Source: an uncultured Lachnoanaerobaculum sp. (GTDB lineage Bacteria; Bacillota; Clostridia; Lachnospirales; Lachnospiraceae). From it: DNA of 8,590 bases. Positions 1 to 6,431 of the stretch are shown here, one piece after another (the first letter of the stretch is position 1; each line of letters starts with the position of its first letter). Below the pieces are notes generated by a model. The model saw only the letters and a list, made by a program, of their open reading frames with translations. It was not told the origin of the DNA and made no database searches. The position numbers and the translations under genes were made by a program. The DNA lies in the NCBI RefSeq assembly GCF_938015485.1, contig NZ_CALLVU010000133.1, positions 1 through 8,590 of the forward strand, read 5' to 3'.

Positions 1-2
1 GC

Positions 3-914
3 CAATACAATTTTAAAAATCTTACAGCCGAGGCGATAGTGGCTCAAGTGTGTGCAGATATACAGGTGCCGATAAGGCACTTACATCCCACGGGCGTCAA
101 TATCTCAAGCATGATATGTGACAGAGTGAGAATATATGATATCGTGATGGCTGCATATACAAGAGCGCATCGCATCACGGGTGATAAGTACTTTGCGATG
201 ATATATAAAAGGGGCTTAGGAGTATATAAAACGGAGTGGGCTGTAAAAGGCTTTACGCTTTCTGAAAATTCAAATATTTTTGCGAGCAGTATATCGGAGA
301 GCATGGATGAAATTAAGAATAAAATTCTTATATTTGATGACAAGGGCAAGCAAATCGGAGAAGTAAAAGATGATGAAAGCTTGAAAAAATTCGGAGTCTT
401 TCAAGAGATATACTCAAAAGAGGATGGCGTGGATCCGACAACGGGTGCGAACAATCTTTTGAAGATAACGCCTTCTCAGTCAATAAAAATATCGGCAATA
501 GGCGATATAAATTGCTTGTCTTGCTACTTTGTGGAGGTCAAAGATACGGCAACGGGCTTATCGGGTAAATACTGGATATCTTCAGATACTCACACATTTG
601 AAAACGGCACACATAAAATGGAGCTTGAACTTAGATTTGACAGCTTGATGGATACCAAGAGCGCGAAGGATGAAGCCGAAGAGAAGAGAAAAGAAGAACT
701 CAAGAAAGAAAAGAGAGAAGAAAAGAAGCAAGAGAAGAAGGCCTTGAAGGCTCAGACCAAGAGCGGTACACAGCAAAAAGAAAAGAAAACTACAAAAGAA
801 AAGAGCAAAAAGAAGGGCAAGGGCATGAAGAGAGGCGAAAAGAAGAGGCAAGAAAAGATTGCAGCTATAAGAAAAGCTGTAGCAGAGTCAAGAGCAAGAA
901 ACGGAGGTGGGTGA
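3..914 (+). CDS. xkdQ: XkdQ/YqbQ-like phage tail hub protein, 5'-truncated by window edge
   Basis: This is the C-terminal 303 residues of a baseplate hub protein of the PBSX XkdQ type, which in contractile phages joins the tail tube to the baseplate. The frame is open to the left edge and the phage-typical stretch NLTAEAIVAQVCAD begins upstream of the GTG at 39, so that GTG is internal and the true start lies outside the window. Family-like features follow: a DIVMAAYTRAHRITGDKYF segment, then a beta-rich domain ending in SSDTHTFENGTHKMELELRF. The identification rests on these patterns and on the downstream XkdR-S-T-U order. Unusual is the last stretch of about 85 residues (DNA about 657-911): it is almost entirely Lys, Glu, Arg, Gln and Ala, strongly basic, and reads as a disordered or helical tail that I do not associate with XkdQ. 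The gene ends in TGATG, overlapping the next start by one base. Confidence 0.8.
   Translation, partial: QYNFKNLTAEAIVAQVCADIQVPIRHLHPTGVNISSMICDRVRIYDIVMAAYTRAHRITGDKYFAMIYKRGLGVYKTEWAVKGFTLSENSNIFASSISESMDEIKNKILIFDDKGKQIGEVKDDESLKKFGVFQEIYSKEDGVDPTTGANNLLKITPSQSIKISAIGDINCLSCYFVEVKDTATGLSGKYWISSDTHTFENGTHKMELELRFDSLMDTKSAKDEAEEKRKEELKKEKREEKKQEKKALKAQTKSGTQQKEKKTTKEKSKKKGKGMKRGEKKRQEKIAAIRKAVAESRARNGGG
903..907 (+). promoter_or_regulatory. Ribosome binding site deciding the XkdR-like start
   Basis: GGAGG lies inside the last codons of the upstream gene, six bases before the ATG at 914 and only three bases before the in-frame GTG at 911. The spacing favours ATG 914, which also creates a TGATG stop/start overlap typical of translational coupling. 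Confidence 0.75.
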
Positions 915-1243
915 TGAGTTGGACTGATGCTTTTTTAGAAAGAGATGAAGGAGACCCTTCGGCAGGCATACAACTTGCAGAGATGATAAGCGAAAACTCT
1001 TGTAAAATCGGCGACCTTGTACTTACATCTGAAGACCTTCTTTTTGATGAGTCCTTAACTGTAAAGCTTGCAAGCACTATAGCAGGTGGGTGTCCTGAGG
1101 GTGGTGATTTGATAGATAAAAGTACATACATAAGTCCGCTTAAGTCAGGCGATAAAGTTGCGGTGATAAAGGTGAAGGGAAGTGACCCGACAGACTACAC
1201 ATCAAGCCTTTATCTCGTACTTGGAAAAATGGTGAAACTATGA
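914..1243 (+). CDS. xkdR: XkdR-like (DUF2577) phage baseplate protein
   Basis: A 109-residue protein of the DUF2577/XkdR family, whose members lie between the XkdQ and XkdS homologues in PBSX-like tails and probably help form the baseplate hub. Visible family features are the short beta-rich layout, the KIGDLVLTSEDLLFDESL segment (residues 31-48: a strand, then a polar turn and an l-x-v strand) and the late LKSGDKVAVIKV strand (77-88) near the C-terminus. Start ATG 914 is chosen over GTG 911 because of the GGAGG spacing. The gene ends in an ATGA overlap with the next gene (1240-1243), so its translation is probably coupled on both sides. Sequence conservation in this family is weak, so neighbourhood carries much of the call. 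Confidence 0.75.
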   Translation: MSWTDAFLERDEGDPSAGIQLAEMISENSCKIGDLVLTSEDLLFDESLTVKLASTIAGGCPEGGDLIDKSTYISPLKSGDKVAVIKVKGSDPTDYTSSLYLVLGKMVKL

Positions 1244-1674
1244 GTATTTTACCTTCTTTTTTAGAAGAGCTTAGCAATATAGATATAGCGGAAAGCGAAG
1301 AAACTAAGATTATAGAAGTACCGCGTGAGTATGGTATTGACTTCACAACAGGACAGCTTACGGGCAAGATAGTGGAAGGCCTTGAAGCTACAAAAGTGTG
1401 GGTATGGCTTTGTATGCACACTGAGAGATTTAGGCACGCTATATACTCTGCGGATTATGGCACATCCTTGGAGCAGTATTTCGGGCATGTTCTTAGTGAT
1501 GAGTATATAAATACCGATTGTGAAAGTGAAATAACAGACGCGCTTCTTATGAACGATTATATCGAAAGCATAGAAGACTTTGAAGTTGTCAGAAATTCCG
1601 ACAGTTTGGATATAAAATTCAGAGTAGTGACAAAATTTGGAAGTTTGGAGGTGGATGAGAGTGTACGAAGATAA
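1240..1674 (+). CDS. xkdS: XkdS-like (DUF2634, gp25-type) baseplate wedge protein
   Basis: A 144-residue protein of the XkdS/DUF2634 family, related to T4 gp25/W-type wedge proteins, which start sheath assembly at the baseplate of contractile tails. The signature is very clear: REYGIDFTTGQLTGKIVEGL at residues 29-48, then KVWVWLCMHTERFRHAIYSADYG at 52-74 (split here as KVWVWLCMHTERF and RHAIYSADYG), then an acidic linker and an FEVVRNSDSLDIKFRVVT strand pair. Length is normal for the family. ATG 1240 overlaps the XkdR stop as ATGA. Its 3' end overlaps the next gene by 14-20 bases depending on the start chosen there. Confidence 0.93.
   Translation: MSILPSFLEELSNIDIAESEETKIIEVPREYGIDFTTGQLTGKIVEGLEATKVWVWLCMHTERFRHAIYSADYGTSLEQYFGHVLSDEYINTDCESEITDALLMNDYIESIEDFEVVRNSDSLDIKFRVVTKFGSLEVDESVRR
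1647..1651 (+). promoter_or_regulatory. Ribosome binding site for the baseplate J gene, inside xkdS-like gene
   Basis: GGAGG at 1647-1651 is nine bases before GTG 1661 and only three bases before ATG 1655. An upstream in-frame TTG at 1637 lies before this site and is therefore excluded. Spacing and the family-like N-terminus (M/V-Y-E-D-K-T-Y) favour GTG 1661; ATG 1655 remains possible. Confidence 0.65.
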
Positions 1675-2728
1675 GACTTATAAAAGTATCTTAGCAGATA
1701 CTAAAGATGATATAGGCGATGAAGTCATAAAGGTAGAAGGCAGCCTTGTACACAATGCCTTATCCGCCCTGGCTTATGAGATTGAAAAGTTGTATATACA
1801 GCTTGACTATATCATAGAGCAAAGTCATGCCGGTACAGCAGATATTGAGCATCTTGAGATGATAGCACTTGACAGAGGCATAGTCAGAAAAGAGGCCACT
1901 AATGCTTATGTAAAAGCTGAATTCAATGTTGCTGTGCCAATTGGCAGCAGATACAGCCTTAAGGGATACAACTACAGGGCAGTAGAAGTTATAAATGATA
2001 CTTTGCATCAATATAAGATGATTGTGGAAGAGACGGGAGCAGGTCCGAACGACTTACGAGGTGACCTTATTCCGATTGACTTTACAGAAGGTTTAGAGAG
2101 TGCAAAGGTGACGGAGTTGCTTGTCGCAGGCGATGATGACGAAAGCAAAGAGTCTTTATATAAAAGATACATTGAGAGTTTCACATCTCAAAGTTTTGCA
2201 GGCAATATCGCAGCGTATAAAGAGAAGTTTGCAAGCATTCAAGGCATAGGCGGTTCAAAGATATATCCGACTTGGAATGGAGCAGGCACGGTAAAAGCTG
2301 TACTGATATCTTCAGATTATACTGCAGTTAGTGACTATCTTATCAATCAAATAAGGGCAGAAGCAGTACCCGCAAAGGGCAGCGGATACGGATGGACGCC
2401 GATTGGCCATAACCTTACTATTGAATCAGTAAAAGAAGTGGTCATAAGCGTAAGCACTCAAATCACATACGCAGCAGGATACTCAAGCAGTAATTTGTCT
2501 GAGAAGATAAAAGAAAAAATAAAAGAGTATCTGAAAGGCATCGCGGAAGCTTGGAAGGAAGGCGACGAGCATACCGAAGCAATCGTATATATATCAAGAC
2601 TTGAATCTGCCATATTGGATGTGCAAGGCGTGCTTGATGTAAATAATACTTCTTTGAATAAGAACGGTAGTAACTTGACTTTGCAAAGTGACGAGATTCC
2701 AAAGCTTGGAGAGGTGGCATTGACATGA
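1661..2728 (+). CDS. xkdT: XkdT-like baseplate J family protein
   Basis: A 355-residue baseplate J protein (PBSX XkdT, P2 gpJ, T4 gp6 relatives), the wedge component that links hub to periphery in contractile tails. In order: an N-terminal YEDKTYKSIL motif; a helical part with VEGSLVHNALSALAYEIEKL (26-45) and a QSHAGTADIEHLEMIALDRG segment (55-74) followed by IVRKEATNAYVKAEF, the classical family pattern; a central domain with GDDDESKESLYKRYIES (157-173), then FAGNIAAYKEKF and a GIGGSKIYPTWNGAGTVKAV segment (195-214); and a C-terminal domain ending with a strand-rich LDVNNTSLNKNGSNL segment. GTG 1661 is chosen as start from the GGAGG spacing and the family N-terminus; ATG 1655 would add two residues. 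The stop overlaps the next start as ATGA. Confidence 0.93.
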   Translation: MYEDKTYKSILADTKDDIGDEVIKVEGSLVHNALSALAYEIEKLYIQLDYIIEQSHAGTADIEHLEMIALDRGIVRKEATNAYVKAEFNVAVPIGSRYSLKGYNYRAVEVINDTLHQYKMIVEETGAGPNDLRGDLIPIDFTEGLESAKVTELLVAGDDDESKESLYKRYIESFTSQSFAGNIAAYKEKFASIQGIGGSKIYPTWNGAGTVKAVLISSDYTAVSDYLINQIRAEAVPAKGSGYGWTPIGHNLTIESVKEVVISVSTQITYAAGYSSSNLSEKIKEKIKEYLKGIAEAWKEGDEHTEAIVYISRLESAILDVQGVLDVNNTSLNKNGSNLTLQSDEIPKLGEVALT

Positions 2729-3279
2729 TAGAGGTTGATACACTTCAATATCTACCGCTTCACATAGCGCAGATAGAGGAATTTAAAAAGATTGCAAAGA
2801 CTTATGACAAGTATTTAAGACTTGCATGGGCATCTTTGCAAAGAGAAGAACTTAACAGAACTTTGGCCACGATGAACGAATCGGAGTGCACGCAATGGGA
2901 AGAGCTGCTGCATATAGTAGTGAATCCGGCTGACAGCTTAGAGGATAGAGTCAACCGCATAAGGGGTTATCATGTATCCGATTTACCGTACACAATCAAT
3001 AAGCTTGATGAAGTATTAAGGGTTGTATGTGGGGTTGATAACTATAAATTAAAAGTGGATAACTCAAAATACTTGATTGATTGCGGTGTAAAACTTGTAT
3101 CAATGCCCATGATTGATGTAGTAGCTGACCTGATAAGAAAGAGAGCGCCTGCGAACATAATTGTGAATGTGTATGCGCTGTTCAATCGTTGGGAGCGCTT
3201 CAAACAATTAAAGTGGTCAGAGATTACTACAGACACATGGAAGAAGATACATGACGATAAAAAATGGCAGGAGGGGTAA
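2725..3279 (+). CDS. xkdU: XkdU/YmfQ-like (DUF2313) phage tail protein
   Basis: A 184-residue protein of the DUF2313/YmfQ family (PBSX XkdU, P2 gpI relatives), a baseplate component that usually anchors the tail fibre. It has the typical helical N-terminus (YLPLHIAQIEEFKKIAKTYD), a middle ECTQWEELLHI then NPADSLEDRVNRIRGY pattern, a LPYTINKLDEVLR helix, and an IRKRAPANIIVNVY strand near residue 138-150. The tail from 155 on has regularly spaced tryptophans (W156, W164, W172, W181), a common ending in Bacillota homologues. ATG 2725 overlaps the baseplate J stop as ATGA; a GGAGAGG sequence ends 11 bases upstream. The next gene follows after three bases. Confidence 0.9.
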   Translation: MIEVDTLQYLPLHIAQIEEFKKIAKTYDKYLRLAWASLQREELNRTLATMNESECTQWEELLHIVVNPADSLEDRVNRIRGYHVSDLPYTINKLDEVLRVVCGVDNYKLKVDNSKYLIDCGVKLVSMPMIDVVADLIRKRAPANIIVNVYALFNRWERFKQLKWSEITTDTWKKIHDDKKWQEG

Positions 3280-3282
3280 AAA

Positions 3283-3840
3283 ATGCAAAAAACAAGATTT
3301 TATCAGTTAAATAAGCCTCAGTTATCTGATTTCGCAAACATAGAAGAGGCGATAAATCCGTCTATGGATATAATCGACTCAAAGCTGAAAGAATTATCAG
3401 ATAGCAAGATAAGCAGCACAGACGGCGCAATAGCGGATGTGAACTTGCCTGCTGCGTGGGCGGAGAGTGTAACTATATCGGATCTGAATCAGATTGAAAC
3501 AAAAAGAAGCATAAAAGGAATTTTAAGCGCACTGATTGCAGGGCTTAAATTTGTACATACTTTTTTTAAGCAGACAAGGACCATAAAAGTGAGCGCTGCA
3601 GGTTTTTCAAATACAGCGCCTTACACTTTGCGTGTGGCCGTGTCAGGTATGAAGGCGACAGATACACCTGTTATAAGCCACTTCTTACCTTCAAATATCA
3701 CGGATGTGGGTGTTATAAAAGCATCGTGGAAGACTTACAGCTGTATAGATAAGATTGAGACGGATGATGGCGGTATACTTATAAAATGCTTTAGAAAAAA
3801 GCCACAGCAAGATATTTGGCTGATGGCGAAAGGAGGCTGA
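3283..3840 (+). CDS. Short tail-fibre / baseplate adaptor protein
   Basis: A 185-residue protein in the position of the tail-fibre gene, directly after the XkdU homologue. The N-terminus (FYQLNKPQLSDFANIEEAIN, then PSMDIIDSKLKEL) resembles the N-terminal attachment segment of many Bacillota phage tail fibres, in which a short beta motif leads into a coiled coil. The middle (about 70-100) is helical, and residues about 100-183 look like a beta-sandwich module (IKVSAAGFSNTAPYTLRVAV, a SASWKTY-like KASWKTYSCID segment, DDGGILIKCF). I infer that it bridges the baseplate and the longer fibre encoded next. AGGAGGGG at 3269-3276 gives a strong start at ATG 3283. No enzymatic motif is seen. Exact family not recognised. 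Confidence 0.65.
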   Translation: MQKTRFYQLNKPQLSDFANIEEAINPSMDIIDSKLKELSDSKISSTDGAIADVNLPAAWAESVTISDLNQIETKRSIKGILSALIAGLKFVHTFFKQTRTIKVSAAGFSNTAPYTLRVAVSGMKATDTPVISHFLPSNITDVGVIKASWKTYSCIDKIETDDGGILIKCFRKKPQQDIWLMAKGG

Positions 3841-3841
3841 T

Positions 3842-5062
3842 ATGGCTGATGCAATTTTGATGGCAGGAGGCACAGGCGGAGTTACATCTGATGATGTTAC
3901 AGCCGGCAAAGCTCAAGTGCTGAAAGGATATAAGACGGTCACTACTGATAGCTATGATGAAATAGTAGAAGGTACTATAAAATCAATTAACACAGCTGAC
4001 GATAACTACAACATCAACAAATCTAACGCATTCGGGCTTGATGGATTCGGAAGGATGTGGATAGATATGCCACATGGAAATGGATATTATTATCGATATG
4101 ATAATAAGCCTCACACATGTATAGACTCTGTAAAACTTGGAGATGCTACAGCAGATAAGGTAGTAGCGGGTAGCACTTTTACCAGCAAGAATGGTGTGAA
4201 TGTGCAAGGACAGATTGCAGACAGAGGATACGGGGGAGCTGTAAGCTACTTGCAGGGCAGAGAGGATTGGGCAAATCGAATCTGGGTGCTTTTCAAGAAT
4301 GGGTGGTATCACCGCGATCCATATGATGATGGCCATGGCAATATACATGAAGCGTTTGTGTATGTTACATATGAGCAAATTAAGAATTTATTTGGAATTG
4401 ATGCATCTAAGATGCTACAAGGATATAGCGTGGCAGGTGTACAAGGCACCGTACCTCGTTGGGTTTGTAACTCAGGAGATGTTTTAACTGCATATAACGA
4501 TGCAGGTTTTGCATGGGATGATGCCTATGCCGGACGAGGCAGGGGAATAGTTGTTGGCATAAAAAATGGTTCTTGCATTCAGAATGCTAACTGGGTGTTT
4601 TTGCCTAGTCCGAATTTATATCCGCAGAATGTCATTAAAGGCATAAATATAAATGGAGTAACAGGTGCAAGAGATTTTGTTGATAAAGTCGACAACCATA
4701 TGGTTGCGACTAATGTGGAAATAAGTATGATGAACCGGAATCAATCAATAGCACTTGGAAATGCTTATGCAAATGCAGAAACAGTGTTTTTTGGGGTAGA
4801 AACAATCAGAGAAGACGTATGGGACGGATTTGTAAGAAGGGATAAGGGGAATGGTTGTTATCTAATTGGAAGAATACCGGTTAGTAAGAGTGACAGTAAC
4901 TTTTTCGGTACTTTTATTAGAAACACCCCTGTACAAATCGAGATAGCAAGAGATAATGCCGGAAATATAAGCTTAATCCATCACGGACCTAATCAAGCCC
5001 TTGGCGCGGTAAGACTTAATATTTATATTTATGCACATAGTTCAATATCATTTAGATTTTAA
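3842..5062 (+). CDS. Tail fibre / receptor-binding-like protein with four Gly-rich repeats
   Basis: A 406-residue, beta-rich, Gly/Asn/Tyr-rich protein, the best candidate here for the distal fibre or host-recognition protein. It carries four degenerate copies of a short motif common in Bacillota phage fibres, roughly VL-x-G-x(n)-v-x-GT: AQVLKGYKTVTTDSYDEIVE-GT (24-45), DKVVAGSTFTSKNGVNVQG (105-123), KMLQGYSVAGVQGTV (190-204) and NVIKGININGVTGAR (263-277). Between copies 2 and 3 lies a Trp/Tyr-rich insert (about 127-186, with WVLFKNGWYHRDPYDDG). Residues about 285-406 form a separate beta-rich C-terminal domain without recognised relatives, the likely variable receptor-contact part. AAAGGAGG at 3829-3836 places the start at ATG 3842, one base after the preceding stop. 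Function is inferred from position and composition, not from a known receptor-binding fold. Confidence 0.65.
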   Translation: MADAILMAGGTGGVTSDDVTAGKAQVLKGYKTVTTDSYDEIVEGTIKSINTADDNYNINKSNAFGLDGFGRMWIDMPHGNGYYYRYDNKPHTCIDSVKLGDATADKVVAGSTFTSKNGVNVQGQIADRGYGGAVSYLQGREDWANRIWVLFKNGWYHRDPYDDGHGNIHEAFVYVTYEQIKNLFGIDASKMLQGYSVAGVQGTVPRWVCNSGDVLTAYNDAGFAWDDAYAGRGRGIVVGIKNGSCIQNANWVFLPSPNLYPQNVIKGININGVTGARDFVDKVDNHMVATNVEISMMNRNQSIALGNAYANAETVFFGVETIREDVWDGFVRRDKGNGCYLIGRIPVSKSDSNFFGTFIRNTPVQIEIARDNAGNISLIHHGPNQALGAVRLNIYIYAHSSISFRF

Positions 5063-5078
5063 GAAAGAGAGGTAAAAT

Positions 5079-5423
5079 ATGAGGTATACAGTTTTTTACA
5101 AACCAGATGGTACTGTAATATCAATAGCCGCGGAGCAGTTTGACATCAAAAACATAAAGATTGATACGTTTGAGATACCAGACAATCATATCATAGACAG
5201 TATAGACGTAAGTAAGAAAGAGCATGCGGCCGTGTCGCACGCAACCCCGATGGGCGACTTTGCGAAGCTTAGAGAAGAGATTGAAGCGACAAACAGACAC
5301 CTTGATGAACTCAACCATAAAAGGTCAGAGGAAACGGCAGAAATGAGGGCGGCTATACTTGCAAGTGCAACGATGATAGCGGCTATTGCACCACCAAACG
5401 GAATTAACGAAGAAGAAAATTAA
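5079..5423 (+). CDS. Small coiled-coil phage protein of unknown function
   Basis: A 114-residue protein that I do not recognise as a named family. The N-terminal half looks beta-rich (RYTVFYKPDGTVISIAA) and contains a duplicated acidic/Ile pattern around residues 22-45. Residues about 58-92 form a charged helix likely to coil (GDFAKLREEIEATNRHLDEL), followed by an Ala/Ile-rich segment (AAILASATMIAAIA, 91-104) that is too short and broken for a confident membrane span. It follows the fibre gene by 16 bases with a GAGAGG ribosome binding site at 5067-5072. Position suggests a fibre-associated or assembly protein, the place where fibre chaperones often sit, but nothing in the sequence proves that. 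Confidence 0.6.
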   Translation: MRYTVFYKPDGTVISIAAEQFDIKNIKIDTFEIPDNHIIDSIDVSKKEHAAVSHATPMGDFAKLREEIEATNRHLDELNHKRSEETAEMRAAILASATMIAAIAPPNGINEEEN

Positions 5424-5453
5424 GGATGTGTATGCATTCTTTTTTTATTTTTG

Positions 5454-5460
5454 AAAGGAG
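5454..5460 (+). promoter_or_regulatory. Ribosome binding site deciding the CD1375-like start
   Basis: AAAGGAG ends eight bases before ATG 5469. The longer reading from TTG 5451 would place this site inside the coding sequence and adds a non-homologous six-residue leader, so ATG 5469 is preferred. Confidence 0.8.
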
Positions 5461-5468
5461 TAAAAGAA

Positions 5469-5651
5469 ATGAAGCCAATTTATGACATATTTGCAACTTC
5501 AATTATTAAGGGAGAGACAAGATACAAAGATGTACTTATCTTTTTCAAAAAAGGTGTTAAAAAGTCACTTATAGAAAAAGGGCATCCGGAGCTTGCGGAC
5601 GACAATGCGCCGCTTGCGACTCCGTCAAATGCCAATGATGTAGCTAAGTAA
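5469..5651 (+). CDS. CD1375-family small phage protein (XkdX position)
   Basis: A 60-residue peptide beginning MKPIYDIFATSIIKGETRYK, which matches the pattern of the short CD1375-type proteins found after tail-fibre genes in many Clostridia prophages, in the place PBSX uses for XkdX. Known members have no assigned function. The N-terminal 45 residues form the conserved part (a helix-rich domain with VLIFFKKGVKKSLIEKG), and the C-terminus is a polar Ala/Asn/Pro tail. Start ATG 5469 is set by AAAGGAG at 5454-5460. It lies between the fibre region and the lysis genes, about 20 bases before the next gene. Confidence 0.75.
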   Translation: MKPIYDIFATSIIKGETRYKDVLIFFKKGVKKSLIEKGHPELADDNAPLATPSNANDVAK

Positions 5652-5670
5652 AAAAAGAGGGGGATTTGCT

Positions 5671-6156
5671 TTGAATTTACTTAAAGATTGGTTTTTAGCC
5701 CTTCAGGTGAAGGACATTATATCGCTTGTGGCGTGGATAATCGGGGGGCTGAGTATCCTTATAGAATTTAACAAGAAAATCCCCCTGCATCCGCTTAGTC
5801 GTGCGGTGAAGTGGATGGGTAGTATTTTAAATCGTGAGACTTATGAAAAGCTTGACGAGATAGCTTTGAAAAGCTCACAAACGAAGGAAGAAGTAAAAGA
5901 AATAAATGAGAGACTTACGCGCTTTGAAGAAGAGACAAATGACAAGCGCGCAGTCGATATGAGAAATCAGATTATTGACTTTTCTGAAAATTTGAGACTT
6001 GGACATATCTTTTCGATAAAACAATTTGAGACAATTATGTGTACTATAAGTCGATATTATGACCACTGTGAGAAGCACGGTATAAAAAATCACTATATTG
6101 ACGAAGAGACGGCATATGTAAGGAAAAAATTCAGAGAAGCGAAAGAAAGGAAGTAA
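5671..6156 (+). CDS. Conserved phage membrane protein with one TM and coiled coil
   Basis: A 161-residue protein with one predicted membrane segment (about 16-33, DIISLVAWIIGGLSILIEF) followed by a basic turn with KKIPLHPLSR, a charged coiled-coil stretch (about 57-92) and a helical C-terminal domain rich in charged residues (101-161, including FSENLRLGHIFSIKQFETIM). The layout resembles a widespread uncharacterised protein located next to holins in Bacillota prophages; I recall the pattern but cannot verify a family name. The start is TTG 5671, supported by AGAGGGGGA at 5657-5665 and by the absence of any ATG before residue 49, which would remove the membrane segment. The next gene (holin) starts four bases after its stop. 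A role in lysis timing or membrane anchoring is inferred from position only. Confidence 0.7.
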   Translation: MNLLKDWFLALQVKDIISLVAWIIGGLSILIEFNKKIPLHPLSRAVKWMGSILNRETYEKLDEIALKSSQTKEEVKEINERLTRFEEETNDKRAVDMRNQIIDFSENLRLGHIFSIKQFETIMCTISRYYDHCEKHGIKNHYIDEETAYVRKKFREAKERK

Positions 6157-6160
6157 TAAG

Positions 6161-6373
6161 ATGAAGTTTAGCAAGAATACTTATGATTTTTTGAAGTGGG
6201 TAGCGCAGTTTTTACTGCCTGCAGCAGGTACGCTTTACTTTGCACTTGCAAGCATTTGGAACCTGCCACACGGTGAGCAGGTAGTGGGCACAATTACTGC
6301 AGTAGATACCTTTTTGGGCGTGCTACTTGGTATCAGTTCAAATACATACTATAAGGAACTAAAAAGTTTATAA
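6161..6373 (+). CDS. Phage holin, r1t type
   Basis: A 70-residue, two-membrane-segment holin of the lactococcal phage r1t type. Holins accumulate in the inner membrane and then open lesions that release the endolysin. Visible family features are the N-terminal KFSKNTYDFLKWVAQFLLPA, the first span at about 11-32, the loop with IWNLPHGEQ, the TITAVDTFLGVLLGISS second span at 42-60, and the YYKELKSL end. Length is normal. AAAGGAA at 6146-6152 precedes ATG 6161. A terminator follows 10 bases after the stop codon. Confidence 0.9.
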   Translation: MKFSKNTYDFLKWVAQFLLPAAGTLYFALASIWNLPHGEQVVGTITAVDTFLGVLLGISSNTYYKELKSL

Positions 6374-6382
6374 TTGAAGTTT

Positions 6383-6405
6383 GAGGGCTGCAAGGCCCTC
6401 TTTTT
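6383..6405 (+). terminator. Intrinsic terminator between holin and methyltransferase-like gene
   Basis: GAGGGC (6383-6388) pairs with GCCCTC (6395-6400) around a six-base loop, followed by five T (6401-6405). The stem is perfect and GC-rich. It lies between holin and the downstream lysis-region genes. In the 27 bases left before ATG 6432 there is no room for a full promoter. Confidence 0.85.
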
Positions 6406-6431
6406 AATTTGGAAAGGAAATTCAAAAAGCA

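Noticed and set aside
39..41. GTG as start of the first gene
   Set aside because: The frame is open to the window edge and the upstream codons already read as family-like sequence, so this is an internal valine codon.
314..330. Hairpin TAAGAAT-AAA-ATTCTTA
   Set aside because: It is short, AT-only apart from one pair, in coding sequence and without a following T run, so it is not a terminator.
582..851. Hydrophobic Leu/Phe-rich open frame on the minus strand
   Set aside because: It is the complement of the Lys/Glu-rich tail codons of the hub gene; AAG and GAA read backwards as CTT and TTC, which gives false membrane-like sequence.
1637..1660. TTG 1637 as start of the baseplate J gene
   Set aside because: It lies upstream of the GGAGG site at 1647-1651 and adds residues that do not fit the family N-terminus.
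3983..4378. 131-residue minus-strand open frame
   Set aside because: It lies antisense to a well-supported fibre gene with its own ribosome binding site and shows no protein-like domain.
4299..4487. 62-residue open frame on the + strand within the fibre gene
   Set aside because: It is wholly inside the fibre gene in another frame, has no ribosome binding site and a Met/Ile-rich meaningless composition.
5424..5453. T-rich stretch between the coiled-coil gene and the CD1375-like gene
   Set aside because: There is no convincing stem before the T run, only a small ATGCAT palindrome, so a terminator is not supported.
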